A stretch of DNA of 64,000 bases from Streptomyces griseorubiginosus (GCF_001514195.1 NZ_KQ948740.1:186001-250000); one strand, 5' to 3'; positions 42,900 through 52,528 are shown, numbered from the stretch's first letter. Translations and numbers: made by a program. Notes: generated by a model from the letters alone, not told the origin.

Positions 42900-45842
42900 G
42901 TGTCGCAGATCTCCAGCAGTACGCCTCTCATCGGGCGCGAAGACGAACTCGACCGGCTCTCCGGGGTGCTGGACCGGGTCCGGGGCGGGGAGGCGCGGGC
43001 CGTGCTCCTCGCCGGGGATGCCGGGGTCGGTAAAACGCGGCTGCTGAACGAGGTGACGGGGCAGGCCACTGCCGACGGAATGACCGTGGTCACCGGGCAC
43101 TGTGTTGATCTCGGGGACGTCGGGTTGCCGTATCTGCCGTTCACCGAGGTGTTGGGGGCGGTTGCTCAGGACGAGCGGTTCGCGCCGGTGCTCGGTGCGT
43201 ATCCCGTGGTGGAGCGGCTCATGGGGGGCGGTCCCGGCGACGAGGCCGGTGACCGGCTGCGGTTGTTCGAGGGGATCGCCGGGCTGCTCGCCGATCTCGC
43301 GGACCTCGCTCCCCTGCTCCTGGTCCTGGAGGACCTGCACTGGGCCGATCAGTCCTCGCGGGATCTGCTGCGGTTCCTGCTCAGCCGGGGGATCCTCCAG
43401 CGGTCGGCGGGCGGGGCGCCCACGCATCGGCTGGCCGTGCTCGCCTCCTACCGCGCCGACGACCTGCACCGGCGGCATCCGTTGCGGCCGCTGCTCGCCG
43501 AGCTGGTGCGGCTGCCCGCCGTGGAGCGGCTGGAGCTGCGGCCGATGCCGGACGCCGAGGTGGCCCGGCTGGTGCGGTCCCTGCGGGAGGGGCCGCTGTC
43601 CGACACCACCGTGCGGCGGATCGTCGAGCGGGCCGAGGGCAACGCCTTCTACGCCGAGGAACTGCTCGCCGCGACCGGGAGCGGGGACGGCGGAGTGCCC
43701 AGCGGGCTCGCCGATGTGCTGCTGATCCGCTTCGAGCAGCTGTCCGACACCGCTCAGCAGGTGCTGCGCACCGCCGCCGTGGCCGGGCGGCGCGTCGAGC
43801 ACGACCTGCTGCGGGACGCCGTGGGACTGCCGGAGGAGGAGCTGGAGGGGGCGCTGCGGGAGGCCATCGGACGGCAGCTGCTGGTGCCGGGTGCCGGGGA
43901 CACGTACGCGTTCCGGCACGCCCTGGCCCGGGAGGCCGTGTACGCCGATCTGCTGCCGGGTGAGCGGGCGCGGTTGCACGGGGCGTTCGCCCGGCTGATC
44001 GAAGGGCGCGGACCGCGGGCCGAGAGCGCGGCGGAGCGGGCCCACCACTACCGGGAGAGCCATGACCTGGCGTCCGCGCTCGCCGCCTCGCTGGAGGCGG
44101 CGGACCACGCCCAGCGGGTGGGGGCGCCCGCCGAGGAGCTACGGCATCTGGAGGCGGCCCTCGATCTGTGGTCGGCGGTGGAGCCGTCGGCGCGGCCCAC
44201 CGGCGAGGGGGTGGACCGGGTCCGGTTGATGCTGCGGGCCTCGGCCGCCGCCGCGCACACCGGAGAACTGCACCGGGCCGTCTCGCTCACGCGGGCCGCG
44301 CTCGCCGGTGCCGGCCAGGAGGCGGACTCCGAACTCGCCGCCCGGGTGCGGTACACCCTCGCCGGCAATCTGATGAGCGTCGACAACCTCACCGCCGCCT
44401 TCGCCTACAGCAGCGAGGCGCTCGCCATGATCCCCGCCGAGCCGCCGTCCCGTACCTGGGTGTGGGCGGCGGCGACGCATGTGCTGGCCGCCCGCCATGT
44501 CGGGGAGAACGAGACCGCGCGGCGGGTCGCCCGGCAGGCCCTGAGCAGGGCGGAGGAGCTGGACGTGGCCGACGCCCAGGCGGATCTGCTGATCTCCCTG
44601 GCGGTCATCGAGGGCGACGGCCGTCGCTCGGTGGAGGGGCGGGAGCGGCTGCGGCGGGCGCGGGACCTGGCGCGCAGCTCCGGCAACGCCCCGGTGGAGA
44701 TGCGCGCGCTGTTCAACCTCGCCGTCGGCACCTACGAGTCCGGGCACCTCGAGGAGTCCCTGCCCTGGATCACGGAGGGACTGGACCGCGCCCGTCGGGC
44801 CGGGCTGCTGTCGTCGCCGTACCCGATGGAGATGCGCTATCTCCAGCTGCTGGTGCTGTACACGCTGGGCCGCTGGGACGACTGTGTCCGCGCGGCGGCC
44901 GACGATGCGCAGGTGCTGCCCGCGGCCGGCGGGTACCGGGTCGGGCCCGCGCTCTATGTGGCGCTCGCGCGCGGTGACTTCAGGGCCGCCGACCGGGCTC
45001 GGAGCCTGTTGGAGGGGCCGTTCGACTGGATGGCCGCGCTGGTCGCGGGCATCGCGCTCACCGAGGCGGCGGCGCTGCAAGGCGACGCGGAGGCCGCTGT
45101 GGAGCGGATGCGGTCCACGGTCGACGTCCTCACCGACGACGCCGGAACACGTCCCCACGTCACCGTCCGGCTGGCGGCCCTCGCCCTGTCCGCGGTCGCC
45201 GACCGGGCCGCCGACCTTCGTCTCAAGGGAGACCAGGAAGGGGCGCGCCGGTGGGCGGAGACCGCGAGCGAGCTGGTGGAGTCGGCCAGGGCTCTCGCCG
45301 TGCACGGTGGGGTACCGCAGGGTCCGGAAGGCCAGGCGTGGCTGGCGCGGGCCGAGGCGGAGTGGACGCGGGCCGTGTCGGGGCCCGATCCCGAGGCCTG
45401 GGCGAAGGCGGTCGCCGCGTTCGACTTCGGTGACGTGTACGAACCGGCGCGCTGCCGGCTGTGGTACGCGGAGGCGCTGCTCGCGGCCGACCGGCGTGCG
45501 GAGGCCGCTGCCGAGGCGCTGGCCGCTCGTGAGGTGTTCGCGCGGCTGGGCGCCAAGGTGCTGCTGGATCGGGTGGACGAGCTGATCCGGCGCGGCCGGC
45601 TGGCCGAGGCCCCGGCCCCCGGCGCGTCGCTGCTCACGGCGCGTGAGCAGGACGTGCTGCGGTTGCTCGCCCGGGGGCGCAGCAACCGGCAGATCGGCGA
45701 GGAGCTGTTCATCACCGGCAAGACGGCCAGCGTCCATGTCTCCAACATCCTCGCCAAGCTGGGCGCGGCGAGCCGCACCGAGGCCGTGGCGGTCGCCTAC
45801 CGGCAGGGACTGATCGTCCCGGAGACGACGGTCCGGGACTAA
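42900..45842 (+). CDS. LuxR-family (LAL-type) ATPase transcriptional regulator
   Basis: A 980-residue regulator. An N-terminal AAA domain carries the Walker A GDAGVGKTRLL (from about residue 39) and Walker B LLLVLEDLHWAD near 142; a long helical TPR-like middle follows; the C-terminal LuxR helix-turn-helix (LTAREQDVLRLLARGRSNRQIGEELFI) lies near residues 918-975. Such proteins activate catabolic or antibiotic genes in response to a small ligand. I chose GTG 42900 because AGGA lies seven bases upstream; GTG 42858 would add 14 residues. The last four bases overlap the convergent SGNH gene. Confidence 0.88.
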   Translation: MSQISSSTPLIGREDELDRLSGVLDRVRGGEARAVLLAGDAGVGKTRLLNEVTGQATADGMTVVTGHCVDLGDVGLPYLPFTEVLGAVAQDERFAPVLGAYPVVERLMGGGPGDEAGDRLRLFEGIAGLLADLADLAPLLLVLEDLHWADQSSRDLLRFLLSRGILQRSAGGAPTHRLAVLASYRADDLHRRHPLRPLLAELVRLPAVERLELRPMPDAEVARLVRSLREGPLSDTTVRRIVERAEGNAFYAEELLAATGSGDGGVPSGLADVLLIRFEQLSDTAQQVLRTAAVAGRRVEHDLLRDAVGLPEEELEGALREAIGRQLLVPGAGDTYAFRHALAREAVYADLLPGERARLHGAFARLIEGRGPRAESAAERAHHYRESHDLASALAASLEAADHAQRVGAPAEELRHLEAALDLWSAVEPSARPTGEGVDRVRLMLRASAAAAHTGELHRAVSLTRAALAGAGQEADSELAARVRYTLAGNLMSVDNLTAAFAYSSEALAMIPAEPPSRTWVWAAATHVLAARHVGENETARRVARQALSRAEELDVADAQADLLISLAVIEGDGRRSVEGRERLRRARDLARSSGNAPVEMRALFNLAVGTYESGHLEESLPWITEGLDRARRAGLLSSPYPMEMRYLQLLVLYTLGRWDDCVRAAADDAQVLPAAGGYRVGPALYVALARGDFRAADRARSLLEGPFDWMAALVAGIALTEAAALQGDAEAAVERMRSTVDVLTDDAGTRPHVTVRLAALALSAVADRAADLRLKGDQEGARRWAETASELVESARALAVHGGVPQGPEGQAWLARAEAEWTRAVSGPDPEAWAKAVAAFDFGDVYEPARCRLWYAEALLAADRRAEAAAEALAAREVFARLGAKVLLDRVDELIRRGRLAEAPAPGASLLTAREQDVLRLLARGRSNRQIGEELFITGKTASVHVSNILAKLGAASRTEAVAVAYRQGLIVPETTVRD

Positions 45843-47044
45843 CGGCGGTCGCATTCCAGGGAGTTGAGGTCGACGGAGTCCGCCATGGCCTGCATTCCCT
45901 TGTCGTTGGGATGGATGTGGTCCCCGCCGTCGAGGAACGGGAGCATCCGCTCGGGGTCGTAGGGGCTGCGCAGGACCCGGTCGAAGTCGGTGACGCCGTC
46001 GAACTCCTCCCGGTGGCCCCGGATGAAGTCGTTGACCTGCTGCCGTACGGCCTCGGCGGGCGGGTCCCACTCGGACCAGCCCTTGAAGGGGGCGATGGTG
46101 GAGACGACGACGCATTTTCCGGCGTCGTGGGCCCGGTCGACAATCTGGCGGTAGCCGCCGACGAGGTCCTGTGCCGTGACGCCGCTGTGGGCCTTGAGGT
46201 CGTTGACGCCCTCGAAGAGGAACACGGTGCGTACGCCCGGCTGGGACAGCACGTCCCGGTCGAGCCGGTTCAGGGCGCTGGGCCCGCCGCCGTCGGCCAG
46301 CACCTTGTTGCTGGAGATCCCCTCGTCGGCCACGCCCTTGACGGTGGTGTGCGCCTTCTGGAGGCGGCGGGCGAGGTAGTCGGGCCAGCGGCGGTTCCGG
46401 TCGCCGGTGGAGTGCCAGCCGTCGGTGATGGAGTCGCCGAGGGCGGCCACCGCACCGGTGGCGCCGGGCGTGCGCACCGAGACGGCGTCGAGGTAGAACC
46501 AGGACCCGATGGTGTCGGTCCAGTGCGCGCCGCTCTCCTCGGCGGTGTGGTCGCCCTGGGTGGCGTACGAGGTCTGAAGGGCCATGCCGTGGCCGGTGAC
46601 CGGGCCGGCCGCGTCCGGGGTGTGGAGGCTGACGACCAGGTCCGAGCCGGCGGGCAGGCTGCCCGGCAGCGGGTCGCTGTACACGGTGGAGCCGGGTTCC
46701 ACGACCGTGGAGGCCTCGCCGTCGAAGGTGAGCCGGCGGTTGCTGCCGTGCACCAGGTCGGCTCCCTTCAGCTGGAGGCCGGCGTAGACGCTGTCGAAGG
46801 TCACCGGGCGGTCGCCGAAGGCGTTGGAGAGCCGCACGCGCGGGTCGCGGCCGCCGGCGCTGGTGTGCACGACCATGCGGTAGCCGCGGTCGGCGGTCGA
46901 GTCGCCGATGCGGTAGGCACTGGCACCCCAGGTGATCACGCCGTCGGGCGGGCCGACCGCGGCGGGGGCGGGGGTGGCCTGGAGCGTGGCGGCCGCGACC
47001 GTGACGGCGAGCAGGCGGGCGCGGCGGACGGTCCGGCGCCTCAT
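45839..47044 (-). CDS. secreted SGNH/GDSL hydrolase
   Basis: A 401-residue exported esterase-like protein. The signal peptide is ARLLAVTVAAATLQATPAPA; an N-terminal beta domain of about 180 residues precedes the SGNH core. Block I is ALGDSITDG with Ser205, block III EGVNDLK, and block V DHIHPNDKG with the catalytic Asp-His. Relatives act on acetylated polysaccharides. Its ATG overlaps the GH95 stop (ATGA at 47041-47044), tying it to the glycan operon, where it would remove acetyl groups. It shares four bases with the convergent LuxR gene. Confidence 0.88.
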   Translation of the reverse strand: MRRRTVRRARLLAVTVAAATLQATPAPAAVGPPDGVITWGASAYRIGDSTADRGYRMVVHTSAGGRDPRVRLSNAFGDRPVTFDSVYAGLQLKGADLVHGSNRRLTFDGEASTVVEPGSTVYSDPLPGSLPAGSDLVVSLHTPDAAGPVTGHGMALQTSYATQGDHTAEESGAHWTDTIGSWFYLDAVSVRTPGATGAVAALGDSITDGWHSTGDRNRRWPDYLARRLQKAHTTVKGVADEGISSNKVLADGGGPSALNRLDRDVLSQPGVRTVFLFEGVNDLKAHSGVTAQDLVGGYRQIVDRAHDAGKCVVVSTIAPFKGWSEWDPPAEAVRQQVNDFIRGHREEFDGVTDFDRVLRSPYDPERMLPFLDGGDHIHPNDKGMQAMADSVDLNSLECDRR

Positions 47045-49383
47045 CGGCCGAATCCCCTCAGGGTGACGGCGGTCCCCGGCTTCAGCGTCACCGTCCGGGT
47101 GCTTCCCGCGTGGGCGACCGTCGTGGTGCGGCCGCCGGTACTGCGGATCCGGGCTTCGGTCGGCTTCCCCTCACGCCAGTGCAGGTCCACGACGAATCCG
47201 CCGCGGACCGGCGCTCCGGTGAGGGAGCCGGCGGCGGCCCAGGCGTCGGGCAGGGCGGGCAGGAGTTCCAGGTGGCCGGGGCGGGAGTACAGCAGCATCT
47301 CGATCATCGCTGCGGGGGTACCCAGATTCGCGTCGATCTGAAAGATTCCGCGGCCCTTTTCCACTTCGTAGATGTCGAAGAGGTTGAAGGCGGTGCCGTT
47401 GCCGCCGCCGGTGGAGGGGCGGAGGTTGGTCGCCACCAGCCGGTAGGCCTTGTCCGCGTCCTTCAGCCGGGCCCAGCACAGGGCGCGCCAGGCGTTGGCC
47501 CAGCCGAAGCTCTCCATGCCGCGGGCGGTGAGCAGGGCGGTGGCGCCCTCGACGAGGTCGGCCGGGGTGGAGCCGTCGGGGCGGATGCGGTCGCCGGGGA
47601 ACAGTCCGACGAGCGGGGACAGATGGCGGTGGGTGGTCTCGCCGAGGTTGTCGGGGGACATCCACTCCTCCAGCCAGCCGGTGGTGGGGCTGACCTCGGG
47701 GAGGTGGAGGCGTTTGCGGAGGCCGGCGATCGTGGCGGCGAACCCCGCGTCCTTCTTCAGCTCGGCGGCGGCCGTGCAGTAGTTGCCGAACAGGGTCCAC
47801 ACGAGTTCCTGGGCGTAGGTGATGCCCTTGGCGTCGAGGGGGCCGTGCTCGGGCGACCAGTCGCTGTCGGCGACCAGGACCTCCCGTGCGGTGCCGGGCA
47901 GGGTCATGGTCAGCAGCCGTGCCTCCCAGAACTCACAGGCGCCCTTCAGGAGCGGGTAGATCTTCTCCAGATGGTCCCGGGAGGCGGTGAACTCGTAGTG
48001 CTCGTAGAGGGAGTTGCACAGCCAGGCGTTGCCCGCCGGGTGCCACCACCAGCCGCCGCCACCGAACGGGTTGGTGGAGATGGCGACCGTCCAGCCGGCG
48101 TTCTTCCCGGTCGAGTTGCGGTAGCGGTTGCGGGAGTCGTTGAACAGCCTGCGGGTGAGCTCGGTCCAGGACGGGAGTTGGGCCACGCAGTAGTCGGTGA
48201 ACGCGTCGAAGCACGCGGAGAGGCCGGTCCGGTCGGCCGCCCAGTAGTTCATCTGGAGGTTGATGTCGGTGTGGTAGTCGCCCATCCAGTCCGGGTCGTT
48301 GCCGTCGAGCCACAGTCCCTGGAGGTTGAGGGGCAGGCTGCCGCGCGACCCCGCGATCATCAGGTAGCGGCCGAACTGGAGGTACTGGGCCTCCAGTTCG
48401 GGGTCGGGCACGCCGTCACGGGCGCGCGCCCGGAGTCGCTCCCAGGTGTCGAGGGCCCGCTGGTCGGCGGAGGAGGTGCCGAGGGAGAGGCCCAAGCGCC
48501 CGTACAGGGCGTGGTGGTCGGCCGTGTGGGTGCGGAGCAGGGTGGCCGCCGAGTGCCGGGCTGCCGCCTGCACCTTGGTGCGGGCGAGCCGTTCGGGGTC
48601 GAGGGACGGGGCGCGGAAGCCGGCGGCCGCGTCGGGCGCGTAGTCGGTGCCGCCGCTGAGCACCACGGTCAGCTCCCGGCACCCGGCGAAGGTGATGTCC
48701 GGGCCGTTCACCCGGACGCGGCCGCCGCTGCCGTACGCCGTGATCGCGGCGCCGTAGCGCAGTCCGTTCGCAAGGGCCGCCCCGAAGGAGACCGCGGGCT
48801 GTTCGCCGTGTGTGCCTTCCAGTGTGATGGTGCCGGTGTAGTGGCCTCCCCCGCTCTGGGTGAAGTGCAGGACGATGACGTCGTCGGGGTGGCTGGCGAA
48901 GATCTCCCGGTGGTAGGTGACGCCGGAGCGGACGTACGAGGTGCCGTTGACGCCCCGGTCGAGGTCGAGGGTGCGGCGGTAGCCGGAGACGGTGGACAGG
49001 TCGTGGTCGGGGAGGTCCACGGTGAGCCGGGCCAGCAGGGTGAAGGAGCCGAAGTCCTGGCGGCCGTAGGGGAACTGGCCGTCGGCGTCGAGGGTGTCGT
49101 TGAGGCCGCCGGTCCACATCGTGGCGTCGGTGACGAGGAGCAGTTCGTGGCCGGGGTCGTTGCTCGCGAGGGCGCCGAGGCGGCCGTTGCCGACGGGCAG
49201 GCCCTGTTCGAGCATCGAGTGCTCGTCGGCGGGGGCCTGCCACCAGAGCCGGTGCCGCGGGTCGGCGACGGGGGCGGCTTCGGCGGCGGGTCTGCGGGGT
49301 GCCGCGGTGGCCCGGAAGGTCGGCAGGGCGGCGAGCACGGCGGTCAGTCCGAGAACACCGCGTCGGGAAGGGGCAGAGGTCAT
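47041..49383 (-). CDS. secreted glycoside hydrolase family 95 protein (alpha-L-fucosidase/galactosidase-like)
   Basis: A 780-residue exported glycosidase. The N-terminus has a twin-arginine-like SRRGVLGLTAVLAAL signal. Domain order fits GH95: N-terminal beta domain (LWWQAPADEHSMLEQGLPVGNGRLGA), linker, (alpha/alpha)6 catalytic barrel with LPLNLQGLWLDGNDPDWMG and HTDINLQMNYWAA, and a C-terminal beta domain. GH95 members cleave terminal alpha-1,2-linked L-fucose or L-galactose from plant or host glycans. The ATG at 49383 is used. It lies between the GH27 gene and the SGNH esterase in one operon. Confidence 0.88.
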   Translation of the reverse strand: MTSAPSRRGVLGLTAVLAALPTFRATAAPRRPAAEAAPVADPRHRLWWQAPADEHSMLEQGLPVGNGRLGALASNDPGHELLLVTDATMWTGGLNDTLDADGQFPYGRQDFGSFTLLARLTVDLPDHDLSTVSGYRRTLDLDRGVNGTSYVRSGVTYHREIFASHPDDVIVLHFTQSGGGHYTGTITLEGTHGEQPAVSFGAALANGLRYGAAITAYGSGGRVRVNGPDITFAGCRELTVVLSGGTDYAPDAAAGFRAPSLDPERLARTKVQAAARHSAATLLRTHTADHHALYGRLGLSLGTSSADQRALDTWERLRARARDGVPDPELEAQYLQFGRYLMIAGSRGSLPLNLQGLWLDGNDPDWMGDYHTDINLQMNYWAADRTGLSACFDAFTDYCVAQLPSWTELTRRLFNDSRNRYRNSTGKNAGWTVAISTNPFGGGGWWWHPAGNAWLCNSLYEHYEFTASRDHLEKIYPLLKGACEFWEARLLTMTLPGTAREVLVADSDWSPEHGPLDAKGITYAQELVWTLFGNYCTAAAELKKDAGFAATIAGLRKRLHLPEVSPTTGWLEEWMSPDNLGETTHRHLSPLVGLFPGDRIRPDGSTPADLVEGATALLTARGMESFGWANAWRALCWARLKDADKAYRLVATNLRPSTGGGNGTAFNLFDIYEVEKGRGIFQIDANLGTPAAMIEMLLYSRPGHLELLPALPDAWAAAGSLTGAPVRGGFVVDLHWREGKPTEARIRSTGGRTTTVAHAGSTRTVTLKPGTAVTLRGFGR

Positions 49384-49400
49384 GGCGGCTCCTGGTGGCT

Positions 49401-49460
49401 CGGTCAGGACTTCGGGACGTCGAGCAGGACTTCGGAACGTCGGTCAGGACTTCGGGACGT
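49401..49460. repeat. 20-base tandem repeat x3 across the GH27 stop codon
   Basis: Units at 49401-49420, 49421-49440 and 49441-49460; the first and third are identical, the middle differs at four positions (core CAGGACTTCGG). In the GH27 sense the unit nearest the gene encodes the final residues VPKS and the TGA stop. Copies then fill the whole gap to the GH95 start region. Confidence 0.95.
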
Positions 49461-51276
49461 CGATCCGGTCGAGGTCCGGCGCGTAGCCGTCGGTGCCGCT
49501 GTCGAAGGTGATCGTGTTGGCGCCCGCCCTCAGCGTCACGGGCACGTACACGCTCGCGACGGTCCCCCAGTCGCCGGTGGCGGGGAGCTTGTGGCGGGTG
49601 GCGCCGCCGCCGTTGGCCGAGACGTCCACCGAGCGGGCGTCACCGCTGATGTAGGAGATCTTGATCTGGTAGGTGCCGGCCCTGGCGACCGTCACGTCGT
49701 TGAAGGTCAGCTTGCCGCCGAGGTACAAGTTGCCCACCTTCTTTCCGTTCGAGCAGGCGGAGCAGTCGGCGACGGAGGCGTTGCCGGCGAGGGTGTTCGC
49801 GGCGGACTCGGCCTCGTAGCCGGTGTACGTGAGGGCGGTGCCGCGCGGGGTGACCGTGAAGAGGCGGGAGCCGTGGGCGGGCAGGGCCTGGGTGACCTTG
49901 TTCCGGTAGGTGCCGAGGTTCTCGTGGTTCCACAGGTCGCGGACGGACGCCTTGCCGGTGAAGCCGAGGGCGGTCCAGTCGGCGGTGACGGCGGCGGGGG
50001 CGTCGGCGAGGTTGAACAGGGCGACGGTGTAGGTGCCGTCGGGGTTCTTCGACGCCCAGACCTGCTGGGGGTCGGACGGGGTGACCGGGTGGGCCGGCGG
50101 GTTGGGGCCCTGGTTCAGGGCGATGACCTCGCGGTTGGTCAGCAGGGAGAGGCCGTAGGGGTCGAGGCGGGTGAGGTCGTCGCCGGTGTAGAGGGGGGAC
50201 TTGGCGATGGCCCACAGGGTGGCGTAGCTCTGCCGTTCGGCCTTGGTGAGGCCGTCCATCTGTCCGTTGCCGACGTCGAGGGAGTCGAGGTCGTTCCAGC
50301 CTCCGGGACCCGCGTGCCGGGTCCAGGCCGGGGTGTCGTCCCAGCGGTCGTCGACCGAGTTCTCCCAGCTGACGAGGGTGTTGCAGTAGCACTCGACGTC
50401 GGTGTCGACGCGCCAGCCCTGGGAGTACTTCTTCCAGTCGGCGGCGTGTCCGATGTCCAGGGACCAGGAGAGTTCGAGGTGGATCGGGCGGCCCGTGTCC
50501 GCTATGGCCCGGTGCCAGGCGGCCACGTCGGCAACGTTGTCGTACTGGTCGCCGCTCTTGCCGGAGCCGGGGCCGACACCGTCGAGCTTGAGGAAGTCGT
50601 AGCCCCAGTCGGCGATCAACCGGGCCTGGGAATCGATGTACTTGCTGGTGCAGGGCTTGGCGAAGTCGAGCTTGTAGGCGCTGTCCCAGCCGTTGGTGGT
50701 GCGCAGGTCGTCGTAGACGATGTCGCCGGTGGTGCAGCCCCCGGCGTTCCACACCGGCGTCTTCCCGTCGCCGTAGGCTCCCTTCTCCAGGCCGGCCGGG
50801 AGGTAGATGCCGGCCTTGAGGCCCTTGGCGTGGATGCGGTCGGCGACGGCCTTCATGCCGCTGGGGAAGCGGACGGGGTCGGGCTTCTGGCGGCCGTACC
50901 CGTCGAAGCCGGACTTCCAGGTCTTGTCCATCCACCAGCCGGCGTCGATGTTGACGTACTCGTAGCCGTACTTCTTCAGCTTGGCGGCGAGGGCGTCGGT
51001 CTGCTTGAGGACGTTGGCCTCGGTCAGGTAGCTGTAGTCGCCGTCCGGGTTGAGGCCGGGGTACTTGGAGGACTGCATGCTCCAGCTGGACCAGCCCATG
51101 TAGGGCTTGGCGGCGGGGGTGGTGGGGGTGACGGCGTGGGTGTCCGCGGCGTTGGTCGCGGGAGCGTCGGCGGCGTGGGCCGTGGGGACGGCGATCGCGG
51201 TGAGGGCGAGCACCAGCAGGGTTCTGGCGGGCAGCAGGGCTCGCGTGGGCATGGCGAAGTACGAGGATGACCGCAT
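49444..51276 (-). CDS. secreted GH27 alpha-galactosidase-like enzyme with C-terminal carbohydrate-binding domain
   Basis: A 610-residue exported glycosidase. Signal region ARTLLVLALTAIAVPTAHA; GH27 barrel with PYMGWSSWS start, nucleophile Asp232 in LKLDGV and acid/base Asp293 in VDTDVEC; then a beta-sandwich and a C-terminal CBM35/CBM6-like module (YEAESAANTLAG through DLDRIDV). GH27 removes terminal alpha-galactose or related sugars. I chose ATG 51276 because GGAGG lies nine bases upstream; ATG 51252 is an alternative. It follows the ROK regulator by 29 bases on the same strand. Its last codons sit in a tandem repeat. Confidence 0.9.
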   Translation of the reverse strand: MRSSSYFAMPTRALLPARTLLVLALTAIAVPTAHAADAPATNAADTHAVTPTTPAAKPYMGWSSWSMQSSKYPGLNPDGDYSYLTEANVLKQTDALAAKLKKYGYEYVNIDAGWWMDKTWKSGFDGYGRQKPDPVRFPSGMKAVADRIHAKGLKAGIYLPAGLEKGAYGDGKTPVWNAGGCTTGDIVYDDLRTTNGWDSAYKLDFAKPCTSKYIDSQARLIADWGYDFLKLDGVGPGSGKSGDQYDNVADVAAWHRAIADTGRPIHLELSWSLDIGHAADWKKYSQGWRVDTDVECYCNTLVSWENSVDDRWDDTPAWTRHAGPGGWNDLDSLDVGNGQMDGLTKAERQSYATLWAIAKSPLYTGDDLTRLDPYGLSLLTNREVIALNQGPNPPAHPVTPSDPQQVWASKNPDGTYTVALFNLADAPAAVTADWTALGFTGKASVRDLWNHENLGTYRNKVTQALPAHGSRLFTVTPRGTALTYTGYEAESAANTLAGNASVADCSACSNGKKVGNLYLGGKLTFNDVTVARAGTYQIKISYISGDARSVDVSANGGGATRHKLPATGDWGTVASVYVPVTLRAGANTITFDSGTDGYAPDLDRIDVPKS

Positions 51277-51305
51277 GGGTCGTACCTCCAATGGGGTGCG
51301 GGTTC

Positions 51306-52484
51306 TTATCGGCTCGTGTCCGGGGTGATGAAGGACTGGATGGCGGTGGCGGCGGCCCCGCGTGCCCACTCCTCGAAGGGCAGCGGACGGGTGCGGACGT
51401 CGCACTGGGCGGCGGAGCCGAACGCGGCCGTGACGAAGGCGTCGCGGATCTGCTCGGCGAACAGGTCGTAGGCGGCGAGTCCCTCGCCGGAGATGATCAC
51501 GCGTTCGGGGCCGAGGAGGTTGGCGACGGTGGCGATCCCCCGGCCGATCGCCTCGCCGGCGCGGGCGTACACCTCCCGGGCTCCGGCGACGCCCTCGCGC
51601 GCCAGGGCCAACGCCTCTCCCGGGTGGGTGAGTCGAACGCCGGTGGCCTCGTGGACCTGCCGGACGATCGCGGCCTCCCCCGCGATCGCCTCGACGCAGC
51701 CGCGGTTGCCGCAGTGGCAGAGCGGGCCGGCCGGGTCGACCGTCACATGGCCGATCTCGCCGGCTACTCCATGGGCCCCGGCGACCACGCGGCCGTGCAC
51801 CACGAGTCCGCAGCCGATGCCGGCGCCGACGGTGACGACGGCGAAGTCGGTCAGTCCCGCACCGGCGCCGAACCACTGCTCGGCGACCGTCAGGGCGCGT
51901 ACGTCGTTGTCGACGGTGACCGGCAACCCCGTGGTCATGGCGGCGAGTTCGGCGAGCGGCACGTCACGCCACTCCAGGAAGGGCGAGTAGCGCACGGTGC
52001 CCTCGCCCCGGTCGACGTCGCCGGAGACGGCTATGCCCAGGCCCAGGACGGGGGCCGCGGGGCCGTCCGTCTCGGCCAGGAGCTGCTCGACGAGTTCCGC
52101 GATGCCCGAGAGCACCGTCCGGGGATCACGGTCCGGCAGGGGCAGGTGCCGGGCGACCCGGACACGGCAGCACAGGTCGGTGAGGACGCCGATGATCTCG
52201 TCACCGGTGACCTTCACGCCGATGAACAGGGCCCGTCCGCCGTCCACCCGGACGAGGTTGGCGGGCCGGCCGAGGGCGGGACGGGCCTCCTCGTCCGCGC
52301 CCTCGACCAGGTAGCCGGCCTCGATGAGGGGGCGGACCGCCTTGGTGACGGCGGCCGGTGACAGTCCGACACGCCGGGACACCTCCAGTCGGGCGAGGGG
52401 CCCGTGCGAGAGGACGGCGGTGAACACCTGCGAGGCGGCTGGGGTGTTGGCGGGAAAGGTCTCGGCGCTGGAGGTGGGGCGCAT
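51306..52484 (-). CDS. ROK-family transcriptional regulator
   Basis: A 392-residue repressor-type ROK protein: N-terminal helix-turn-helix (LARLEVSRRVGLSPAAVTKAVRPLIEAGY, about residues 29-57) and a sugar-kinase-fold ROK domain with GHVTVDPAGPLCHCGNRGCVE, whose cysteines and histidine bind zinc. It would sense a sugar or sugar phosphate and control the GH27-GH95-SGNH genes that follow in the same direction. The ATG at 52484 lies seven bases after a TTGACG-N17-TAGGTT promoter, so the mRNA is probably leaderless. Confidence 0.9.
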   Translation of the reverse strand: MRPTSSAETFPANTPAASQVFTAVLSHGPLARLEVSRRVGLSPAAVTKAVRPLIEAGYLVEGADEEARPALGRPANLVRVDGGRALFIGVKVTGDEIIGVLTDLCCRVRVARHLPLPDRDPRTVLSGIAELVEQLLAETDGPAAPVLGLGIAVSGDVDRGEGTVRYSPFLEWRDVPLAELAAMTTGLPVTVDNDVRALTVAEQWFGAGAGLTDFAVVTVGAGIGCGLVVHGRVVAGAHGVAGEIGHVTVDPAGPLCHCGNRGCVEAIAGEAAIVRQVHEATGVRLTHPGEALALAREGVAGAREVYARAGEAIGRGIATVANLLGPERVIISGEGLAAYDLFAEQIRDAFVTAAFGSAAQCDVRTRPLPFEEWARGAAATAIQSFITPDTSR

Positions 52485-52491
52485 GGTCGGG

Positions 52492-52528
52492 AACCTAGGG
52501 GGATTCTTTTCCGACGTCAATAAAAGAA
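52492..52528 (-). promoter_or_regulatory. promoter and likely operator of the ROK glycan operon
   Basis: On the minus strand TTGACG (52520-52515), a 17-base spacer and TAGGTT (52497-52492). A TTCTTTT (52504-52510) and AAAAGAA (52522-52528) inverted repeat with an 11-base spacer brackets the -35, suitable for ROK binding. Transcription would begin at or next to the ATG at 52484. Confidence 0.6.

Noticed and set aside
47110..51270. A 1386-codon open frame on the plus strand opposite the GH95 and GH27 genes
   Set aside because: It is antisense to two well-supported secreted glycosidases, is valine/glycine/alanine-rich in low-complexity fashion, and has no domain. High-GC genomes leave antisense frames open by codon bias.
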